Of a stretch of DNA of 64,000 nucleotides, positions 18,452 through 26,647 are shown one piece after another. The stretch is from Blastocatellia bacterium (GTDB taxonomy: Bacteria; Acidobacteriota; Blastocatellia; Chloracidobacteriales; Chloracidobacteriaceae), in assembly GCA_019695185.1 (NCBI GenBank), contig JAIBAN010000010.1:1-64000 (forward strand), given 5' to 3'. The translations under genes were made by a program, and so were the position numbers. A model generated the notes under the pieces. The model was given only the letters and a program-made list of their open reading frames with translations. It was not told where the DNA came from and searched no databases. How positions within the stretch are numbered: the first letter of the stretch is position 1; the number at the start of each line of letters is the position of its first letter.

Positions 18452-20533
18452 ATGAAAAAAATTGCCTCAAGACCATTCAGACTCATCCACATGTCCGCCC
18501 TTTGGGCCATGGCCACTCTTTTCACATTGTGGTGGGCAGGGTGGGGTTTGCCGGGACACTCTGTTTCCATGCAAAGCCATTCAACCCAGGCAAACCTCAC
18601 AGTCCAACCCAATGTCACTTTTAACTATACCGGGTCATTGCAAACCTATACCGTCCCGCCGGGTGTCACCAGCATCAAAATTGTGGCTGCCGGTGCGCAG
18701 GGAGGTTCGGTTTCCGTCAGTTGTGCTGCCACTGGTGGGCTGGGAGCCCGGATGGAAGGGGATTTTAGTGTGACCCCAGGGGAAAATTTATCCATCCTGG
18801 TGGGGCAACAGGGGCTGACCAATGGTGCTGATGCGGGTGGGGGCGGTGGCACTTTTGTCGTGCGAACCGGGAATGTGCCTTTAATTGTGGCTGGTGGCGG
18901 TGGTGGTGCCACCAATAACATTGGGAATTGTGGTGGCAACCGGGATGGTCTGAATGCGACCGTGACGACCTCCGGCACGGCCAGCGGCAATGGGCTGGTG
19001 GCCGGTGGGATAAACGGCAACGGGGGCGGTGCCAGCAGTGGTTCCGGTGGCGGCGGCGGCGGCTTTCTGACCAATGGGACAGCCGGAACCGGATTGGCAG
19101 GGAATAATGGAAAGTCATACCTCAACGGCGGGGCGGGGGGAACCGGAAACAATAATGACTTCGGCGGGTATGGCGGTGGTGGTGCCGGGTGGTTTACCGG
19201 CGGGAACGGCGGCGGGGGCGGCGGGTATTCCGGCGGCGGGACCAGCGGTTCACTACCTTTCACCGGCGGCGGGAGCGGCGGATCTTACAACGTTGGGACC
19301 AATCAGGTCAATACTGCCGGCTTTCAGACGGGAAATGGTTTTGTCACCATTACCGAACTGGTGGTGTGCCCGACGGTGACAGTGACCAATCCAGCCACAG
19401 CCCAGGGTGGATTGGGGGCTTCTTTCAATCAGACCTTTACGGCAACCGGTGGCACCGCACCCTATATGTTTACACTGGGAAGTGGAACCTTACCCACCGG
19501 GCTGACCCTTTCAACCGGAGGCGTGCTGGCGGGAACCCCGACTCAAACCGGTGCCTTTCCCATTACGGTGACCGCAACCGATAACAACGGCTGTTCCGGA
19601 ACCGGAGCGACCTATAATCTGGTGATTGCCTCGGTGCAGGCTGGGCGGATTTTTGTGGCGGATACCTACAACAACCGGGTGCAACGGTTCGAGGCAGGAA
19701 GCTGGACCGTTTTGAACACGCCCGCTCTGGTGCTGCCGGAGGCAGTCACTGCCTCGCTGGACGGCATGCGGATTTATGTGGCGGACACAAACAATAACAA
19801 AGTCATTTATTCAACCGACGGAGGCGGAACCTGGGCGGATTTTGCCACTGCCGGACTGGTTGGACCACAGGGCCTGGCACTGGATTTCAGCGGCCATGTG
19901 TTTGTGGCAAACACCGGAGCCAATCAGGTCCTGCGGTATGACGAAAATACGCCTTTGGGAACACCACTGGTATTGGCAGCGGGTGGAACCGGGACCGGAC
20001 AGGTGATGGAACCACGCGGACTGGCCTTTGACCTTGCCAACCGGTTGTTTATTGCCGACCGGGGAAACAGCCGGATTCTGCGGATTCCAACCGCCAACGG
20101 GTCACCGGGAGCCACTTTCCAAGTGGCAGGGAGAGGAGTTGGTGCGGCTCCGTTCGGACAGGTCACCGCACCGGAAGGTTTGGCCGTGGACAATGCCGGG
20201 AACCTGTATGTGGCAGATACCGGAAACAACCGGGTCATCCGCTTTGCCAGCGGGAACAATGGAGCCGCAACGGTGCTGTGTACGATTAGTTCAGGCTTGA
20301 CGGCCCCGCCTTTGGGGCAGGTCCGGGGTGCCGAAGGAGTCACTATTACCGATGCAGGGTTGATTGGGGGAACTGCCGGTCAGCCTGCAATTGTGGTTTC
20401 CGATACCCAAAATCAGCGGCTTCAAGGGGCGTACAACCCGGCCTTTGTACCAGCTTCCTGGCAATTGGTGGGAACTCCCAATGGAACCGGAACAGCACCC
20501 GGCCAATTTAAGTCACCGGGTAAAATCCGGTAA
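18452..20533 (+). CDS. Secreted glycine-rich / Ig / NHL-propeller protein
   Basis: A 693-residue exported protein. The signal region has the core MSALWAMATLFTLWWAGWGL. A beta domain typical of bacterial glycine-rich proteins comes next (TVPPGVTSIKIVAAGAQGG ... LSILVGQQG), followed by a Gly-rich segment (about residues 120-290) with many GGGG and GYSGGG turns. A putative Ig domain (LPTGLTLSTGGVLAGTPTQT) and a C-terminal NHL-type propeller follow, with repeats such as GLAVDNAGNLYVADTGNNRV and GLALDFSGHVFVANTGANQV. The ATG at 18452 has GGAG 6 bases upstream. The Ig and NHL modules recur in many environmental secreted proteins. Binding or adhesion is likely; no enzyme site was seen. Confidence 0.8.
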   Translation: MKKIASRPFRLIHMSALWAMATLFTLWWAGWGLPGHSVSMQSHSTQANLTVQPNVTFNYTGSLQTYTVPPGVTSIKIVAAGAQGGSVSVSCAATGGLGARMEGDFSVTPGENLSILVGQQGLTNGADAGGGGGTFVVRTGNVPLIVAGGGGGATNNIGNCGGNRDGLNATVTTSGTASGNGLVAGGINGNGGGASSGSGGGGGGFLTNGTAGTGLAGNNGKSYLNGGAGGTGNNNDFGGYGGGGAGWFTGGNGGGGGGYSGGGTSGSLPFTGGGSGGSYNVGTNQVNTAGFQTGNGFVTITELVVCPTVTVTNPATAQGGLGASFNQTFTATGGTAPYMFTLGSGTLPTGLTLSTGGVLAGTPTQTGAFPITVTATDNNGCSGTGATYNLVIASVQAGRIFVADTYNNRVQRFEAGSWTVLNTPALVLPEAVTASLDGMRIYVADTNNNKVIYSTDGGGTWADFATAGLVGPQGLALDFSGHVFVANTGANQVLRYDENTPLGTPLVLAAGGTGTGQVMEPRGLAFDLANRLFIADRGNSRILRIPTANGSPGATFQVAGRGVGAAPFGQVTAPEGLAVDNAGNLYVADTGNNRVIRFASGNNGAATVLCTISSGLTAPPLGQVRGAEGVTITDAGLIGGTAGQPAIVVSDTQNQRLQGAYNPAFVPASWQLVGTPNGTGTAPGQFKSPGKIR

Positions 20534-20561
20534 CGAACCCCCGGTCCTTTTCCCTAAATTC

Positions 20562-20620
20562 AACCAGCCACGAAGAAAGCCTGAAAGATGTTGGCTTTTT
20601 CCTCGTGGCTGGTTTTGTTT
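20562..20620 (+). terminator. Stem-loop terminator after the NHL protein
   Basis: AACCAGCCACGA at 20562 pairs with the complementary TCGTGGCTGGTT ending at 20614, extended inward by GAAAGCC / GGCTTTTTC. The stem is about 20 base pairs with one mismatch. A partial T-run (TTTTGTTT) follows. It lies 29 bases after the stop codon. Confidence 0.7.
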
Positions 20621-20796
20621 GGAGAGGGAGCCCTGCAAAAAACGCGAAGAGGTCCTGATTCCGAGTTCGGAATCGGATGATTGAGCACAGAGAATGGAAT
20701 TCCAGCCCAACCTCTCAACTCTATTGGCATTGGAAACCTCCCACCCTCTAACCCCAGACCAAACCTGACGGGTTTCGGAAGGGCAATGCCTGGTGG

Positions 20797-20833
20797 CTAT
20801 CCGTTCGGATAGTCAAGCTATCCAATTGGATAG
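20797..20833. promoter_or_regulatory. Two tandem 16-base palindromes (operator-like)
   Basis: CTATCCGTTCGGATAG at 20797-20812 and the perfect palindrome CTATCCAATTGGATAG at 20818-20833 share the arms CTATCC/GGATAG. Their centres are 21 bases apart, about two helical turns, which is the geometry of a double operator for a dimeric regulator. They lie about 410 bases upstream of the FHA-like gene. No regulator gene is adjacent, so function is inferred. Confidence 0.55.
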
Positions 20834-21240
20834 TTGTGAAAAGCCGGAATGATGTCCCAGGATTCCGCACTGAATCAGATGGGTTTCTTTGAAATCAACC
20901 GGTTAGCTGAAAATCAAGCTGTCATGGCCAATATCCAGTTGACTGGCACAGTGTTTGCTGTCAAGAAAACAAACCCGTCCCAGGGCATGTTCCCAGCCCC
21001 AGGTTGTTTTCCACCCGCACTGAAAAATACAGGTTGAACCCACATACCTGAACGATTTTTGCCTCCTGAAGGGGTCGGTTTGAAATTCATGCAAGTTACG
21101 GTTGCCACCCAGGCCCGGTGCCCGGTTTCATGGCACGTATCCAGAGCAATTCCGATTGCTGCTGAAGGCTGGTTGATGGTTGGCCGAACCATGAGTGGAA
21201 AACGTTGACTCCATTGATGACAGAGGCGTGGAGTGTATCT
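20834..21240. other. Intergenic leader of the FHA-like gene, no gene seen
   Basis: About 400 bases between the paired palindromes and the ATG at 21241. A 62-codon frame at 20849-21037 and antisense frames exist, but they lack a good ribosome-binding site or recognisable sequence. It is probably an untranslated leader or promoter region. Confidence 0.5.
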
Positions 21241-24200
21241 ATGAGATTCCATTTCTTTTTCCGAGCTTGCGGCTGGTTTCTGTGCAACAGCGTGTTATGT
21301 GCCTGGTTGGTTGGTGTTTCCACTTCGGCGGAAATCAAAGCTCCAGCCCAACGTGCCACCTTGGAGAAAACAGGCGGAACCAGACCGGTTCCCCGTTTGA
21401 AACAAAACCCCCGGATGACAGGAGACACCATCCGTTATGAGCTGATTGACCTGAAAATTGATGCTTCGGGGCTGGCTTTGGAAACAAGTCTCACATCAGT
21501 TCTGGCTGCCCGTATCAAACGGGTTGAACTGATGGTTACCGGCGCAACCACCGTCAAGGTGGATGGCCTGCTTGATACACGGGTCTTTCCCCCAGGCCGA
21601 TGTAAGCCTGATTGCGCCTGCCGGCATTGAATTTGGCGACAAGGCAAGGCTGGCAGTGGGAGGCTCTTTTCTGGCCACCACCGGGCGGTTGGATAAGGAA
21701 ACGCTCCGGTTTTCCGGAAATCAACCGGGACGAATTGTCAATCGGGGCCAATTGGAAGTGGCGGCAGGAAAAAACCTGGCGCTGGTAGGCAGCCGCCTGG
21801 AGCAGCGGGGGAGTCTCCGCACGCCGGGCGGCAACATCGTGCTGGCGACCCCGGTCAAGGGTTCAGGGCTCAGGGTTCAGGGTTCAGGGTTTGAAAATGA
21901 AGCACCTGGGAACAATCCTGATTTCCTGACTGGGTTGTCGTTTGAGCGCAGTCCGCGTGGAGGCGATGCCGGGCTGCTGGAGCAGGTCGGGACGCTGGAC
22001 GTGACAGGTGACGAGCCGGGCGGCATTACACTCGCTGCCGGGCTGGGGTTTGTCGGAGGCGATATCAGCGCAAATGCCTTTGAACGGGGTGGAAACATTG
22101 CACTTTCGGGGCAGCAACTCATTTTAACCGGGAACCTGACTGCCGATGGGATGGAAGGCAGCGGCGGAAGTATTACCGTAACAAGTTCCATTCGGACCAT
22201 TCAGACCTCGGCCAGCCGTCTGGCCGCCAGTGGAGGCCGCTTTGGCAATGGCGGCCTGATTGCCATCCGGGGTGGTTTTGAGCGGGATACTGATGGTGTC
22301 TTTCTGTCGGGGCAACTGGCAGCTTCCACCCAAGGAAAAAGCGGAGGCGAAATCAGTGTTTCCGGGCAAAAACTGGATGTGGTGGATGCCAGACTGAGGG
22401 CTTCGGGACCAAGGGCCGGGGGCCGGATTTCCATTGGTGCAAATTCGAAAGGGAACCTTGCAAGCCAAACTGAACCCGAACGAACCCAGCAAACTACAGT
22501 TCCATCAGCAGATTCGGTTTATGTGAGTGCCACCAGTCAACTGGTGGCTGATGCAGGTATCAAAGGCCAGGGAGGGGACATTCTGGTCTGGTCTGCCAAA
22601 GCAACGGAAATCCGGGGAACCGTGAGCGCGGCAGGCGGCCCCCAAGGTGGTGAAGGCGGGCAAGTGGATGTATCCGGGCTGGGCCGGGTGACAATGGATG
22701 GCAAGCCAGCCTCCCATTCGGGTGAGCCGGGAAGGTTCCTGCTCGACCCAAAGAACATTGTGGTTGATGACACGGCAGGGGTTTTTCCGCAATTCAATGT
22801 GGTGGATGCAAACCCTGCTGGGATTGGTTTCGGAACAGAAGTGGTGGCTCTTTTAAGTGGTAACCTGGTCATAACCAAACCCAGTGCCAACGTGGGGGGC
22901 GTTATGGGGGCCGGTACAGTGTTTCTATATCATGGGTTAACCGGCGCACTGGTCAGTATGCTCGCTGGTGGTTCCGAGGACGATAAAATCGGCAGTGGTG
23001 TCAGCGGTTATCAGAAAGGGGTGACAGTTCTCACCAATGGCAATTTCGTAGTATGTAGTCCTTACTGGGACAATGGCACAGAAGTCGAAGCAGGTGCCAC
23101 GACCTGGGGGAGCGGTGTTACAGGCATTTCAGGAGTCGTTAGTCCGGTCAATAGCTTAGTTGGAAGTCAAGTGGGCGATGTCATCGGGTATAATGGCGTG
23201 ACGGCTCTTACGAATGGCAACTATGTGGTAAGCAGTCCCTTTTGGAATAACGGTGAGATAGTTAGAGCGGGAGCGGCGACCTGGGGTAACGGAACGACTG
23301 GCATTTCCGGAAAAGTGAGTGTTGCTAATAGTTTAGTTGGGGGAACAACAAGCGGGATCGGATCAAAGGGTATAATCGCCCTCACGAATGGCAACTACGT
23401 GGTAAACAGTCCCTTCTGGAATAACGACGGAATAGAAATTGCTGGAGCGGTGACATGGGGCGACGGGACGACTGGAATTACGGGAGTGGTCAGCGCAACC
23501 AATAGTTTAGTGGGAAGCCAGCCGTATGACCATGTCGGATTTTCTGGTGTGACGGCCCTTACGAATGGCAACTACGTGGTAAGCAGCCAATTCTGTAGGA
23601 TCGGCAGTGGGAACGGGGCGGTGACCTGGGGCGACGGAAGAACTGGCATTACGGGAGTGGTCAGCATAATCAACAGTCTGGTGGGAAGCCATCCTGGTGA
23701 CTTTGTGGGAGATAATGGCGTGACGGCCCTCACAAATGGCAACTTCGTGGTCAATAGCCCTTTGTACAACAATGGTGGTGTGAACTCGACGGGAGCCGTG
23801 ACTTGGGGTAACGGAACAATTGGTATTACAGGGGAGGTCAACGCAGCCAACAGTCTGGTGGGAATCAAAGCCGGTGACAGAATAGGGTATAGTGGCGTGA
23901 CAGCCCTCACAAATGGCAACTACGTCGTTGGCAGCCCTTTCTGGGACGGTAAGGTTATTGATGCAGGAGCCGTGACTTGGGGTAACGGAACCACTGGTAT
24001 TTCAGGAGTGGTTAGCGCAGATAACAGTTTGGTTGGAGGCAAGGAGGGAGACAAGGTCAGTATTTCTGGTGTGACAGCCCTGAAGAACGGAAATTATGTG
24101 GTGGCCAGTCCCAATTGGGATAGTGGTATGGTGGTTGATGCAGGAGCCGTGACGTGGGGCAGCGGAAGTGCTGCTACTACGGGGGAGGTTGGCCCAGCCA

Positions 24201-26347
24201 ACAGCTTGATTGGAAGCAAAACCAACGACTTTGACAGCATTTTTGTCGTAGCCCTCACTAACGGCAACTATGTAGTGGGCAGCCCCAAGTGGGACAACGG
24301 TACAGTGATTGATGTGGGAGCTGTCATTTGGGGTAATGGAACGGCTGGCCTAACAGGTACGATCAGCTCGGTCAACAGTTTGGTAGGAAGTAAGGCAAAT
24401 GATAAGGTGGGTTTTTCAGGTGTGACAGCCCTCACAAATGGCAATTACATTGTCGGTAGTCATCTTTGGGACAACGGGACGGTGGTTGATGCCGGGGCGG
24501 TAACCTGGGGCAATGGAACGATTGGCTTGGGGGGCACTGTCAATACAACCAACAGCTTGGTGGGAAGCGCAACATTTGAGTCGATTGGTTATAAGGGAAT
24601 AGCGCTCACAAATGGTAACTTTGTGGTGATAAGTCTATCTGGAGGTGGGGGAGCTGTAACCTGGATTAACGGAAACACTGGGAAAACCTTAACTGGTGTT
24701 GGTTCGGTGAATCCTCAAAATGGCATCCTGTTAAGTTTTTCAACAGGGTCAGTTTCTCAATTTGTTGCAGATGATTTGGTAAACGGCATTTTCGGCATAT
24801 CTTTTTCAACTTTCACAAACAGTGGAAAGGTATTCCTGGGCTTGAGCAATCCGAACCCAAACCAGTTGACCTACAGCCGCTGGCAGGGCGGAACGACAAC
24901 TATCACCACTGCTTTTCTGACGAACCTGCTCAATATCGGAACCCCGGTCACCTTGCAGGCCAGCAACGACATCACCCTAAACAGTCCTCTGACCACCACC
25001 GGCAATGGAAATTTGACCTTGCAGGCAGGTCGGAGCGTCCAATTTCGCCAGCCCGTCACGTTGGCAAATGGGGATTTGACCGTGATTGCCAATGACCAGC
25101 TTTCGAATGGCGTCGTAAATGGGCAACGCGACCCCGGACCAGCCGTGATAACGGCTACGCAGCCTATTTCAGTTGGCAGCGGGACAGCCACATTTGACCT
25201 CCGCAACGGTGCGGGCAAAACCTATACCTCCAGCGGGAATGTGCAACTGTTGACCGTCCAGGCCGGAGGAATCTCAATCACAAACAACGGTCCAACTCCA
25301 GGTTCGGGCATCTCTGTGAAGGGAACTCTGGCCAGTGGGCCTTGTGCCGGAGCCAGTCTCTGCACTGCTGGCGGAAGCGGTGGCATCACTATCAACCATC
25401 CCAATAGCCAAGCCAATTTTGTGGTGGGTGACGCCGCGACCAATGGAACCGCCGGCAGTCTGGTGACATCCGCCACCACGGTTCCGGTCACATCCACAGT
25501 GGTCAATAAACCGGGAAGCTTTACCCAGGGCAATGTCACAATCACCCCCGGTTGCAACGGCCCATCGCAGCCTTCCCCGATTCGGGGCAGCACTTCGGTC
25601 TGTCCGGGGGCCACCAATGTCATGTACTCGGTGGCGAATGACCCTGCGGCAACATCCTACGTGTGGAGCTATTCCGGGACCGGAATGACGCTCAACAGTA
25701 CGACCAACATGCTGTCGGCCAGTTTCTCACCCACAGCCACACCCGGAGTGTTGCGGGTCATCGCCAACAACGGATGCAGTTCAAGCCCGGCCCAAACCTT
25801 GACCCTGGTGGCCAACAGTGCTCCGAGCTTGGGAACCTATCCTTCACAGACGAATATCATTGCCGGTACACCACTGACCATTACCCCCAATGTCCCACCG
25901 CTGGACAATGAACCGCTGGCCACGGTTACGGTTGTGGCTTCGGCAGGTTACACCGGCCCACTCTCGGTTCACCCAATCACCGGAGTGGTAACCACCACCC
26001 CAATCGCCCCTGGAACATTCACGCTGACCGTCACTGCCGTTGATACCTGTGGCGTGACGACCACCTCATCCTGCACGATTTCCGTTCTGCCTTTTGGCAA
26101 GGGGCCGCAAATCACCGGCATTTCACCCGCGGCGGGACCCGCTGGCAGTCCGGTGACGCTCACTGGGGTGAATCTGGATAAAGTGACAACGGTCCAATTC
26201 AACGGAACGGTGGCCAGCTTTACGATTGATTCAGCCAGTCAAATCACGGCCACCGTCCCGAAAGGTGCCACCACCGGACCCGTCACGGCGGGCAGTCCGA
26301 CGGGCACTGGTGTCGGACCGGTTTTCACGGTCATTCGCACAAAATAA
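21241..26347 (+). CDS. Two-partner-secretion (FHA-like) exoprotein, frame broken at C5 run
   Basis: Two frames make one gene. The first (21241-21630) has a signal peptide (MRFHFFFRACGWFLCNSV...) and the start of a TPS domain ending at VKVDGLLDTRVFP. The second continues with QADVSLIAPAGIEFGDKARL and GGSFLATT, the classic TPS signature. Removing one C from the run at 21589-21593 joins them exactly into a 1701-residue protein. Later parts are a repetitive beta-helix with the FHA-type ending GRFLLDPKNIVVDD, about ten repeats of 58-59 residues at 22.95-24.71 kb (DUF5650-like, ALTNGNYVV...AGAVTWGNGT), Ig/PKD-like segments, and a C-terminal IPT/TIG domain (GISPAAGPAGSPVTLTG). No TpsB transporter is in the window. 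The break may be real, switchable or a sequencing error. Confidence 0.8.
21859..21892 (+). repeat. Heptamer array (GGGTTCA) inside the exoprotein gene
   Basis: Four copies of GGGTTCA (one with T>C) plus a partial unit. They are read in frame as part of GSGLRVQGSGF. A gain or loss of one 7-base unit would shift the frame. The same unit occurs between genes at 39.1 and 48.3 kb. Confidence 0.88.
22950..24711 (+). repeat. Ten tandem ~58-59-residue protein repeats
   Basis: About ten coding repeats of roughly 176 bases inside the FHA-like gene. Each has the pattern GVTALTNGNYVV, then S/G-P-x-W-x-N-G, then AGAVTWGNGTTGI, then NSLVG. The last copy is degenerate and shorter. Nucleotide identity between neighbours is visible in the ALTNGNYVV and VTWGNG segments, so unequal recombination could change the copy number. 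Confidence 0.85.
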
Positions 26348-26382
26348 CCCTTGCTTTGAGTTGGCCACCTGAGCCAAAGGTG

Positions 26383-26545
26383 TCGGGTTTCGGGTCTTTT
26401 GAATTGAGAATTGAGAAGTTCGAATTGGGAATTGGGAATTCCGGTTTTGCAACCCGGATCATATTCTCAACCCTTTTGTAATTCGAAGACCCGAAACCCG
26501 AAACCCGAAACCCGAAACCCGAAACCCGAAACCCGAAACCCGAAA
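26383..26545. repeat. Composite heptamer arrays (GAATTGA, GAATTGG, ACCCGAA)
   Basis: Three different 7-base units stand together: two copies of GAATTGA near 26400, three of GAATTGG near 26424, and about eight of ACCCGAA at 26489-26545. A short complementary stretch (CGGGTTTCGGGT) lies at about 26385-26396, so the outer parts could pair. The composite fills the gap between the FHA-like gene and the next secreted protein. Confidence 0.9.
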
Positions 26546-26647
26546 TCTGAAAAGCAAAACTCTTGCCTGAAACCCTCCGGAACATATAGCCTAGCCAGTC
26601 CATCCCACCCGAACAGTTTCAGAATTGTTTTCATTGCCAGAGGATTT

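Noticed and set aside
18646-19263. Minus-strand Pro-rich open frame of 205 codons
   Set aside because: It is the antisense of the Gly-rich segment of the secreted NHL protein; GGN codons read backwards give Pro-rich sequence.
20849-21037. 62-codon plus-strand frame in the leader of the FHA-like gene
   Set aside because: Weak start context and no recognisable sequence; the region is better explained as a long leader.
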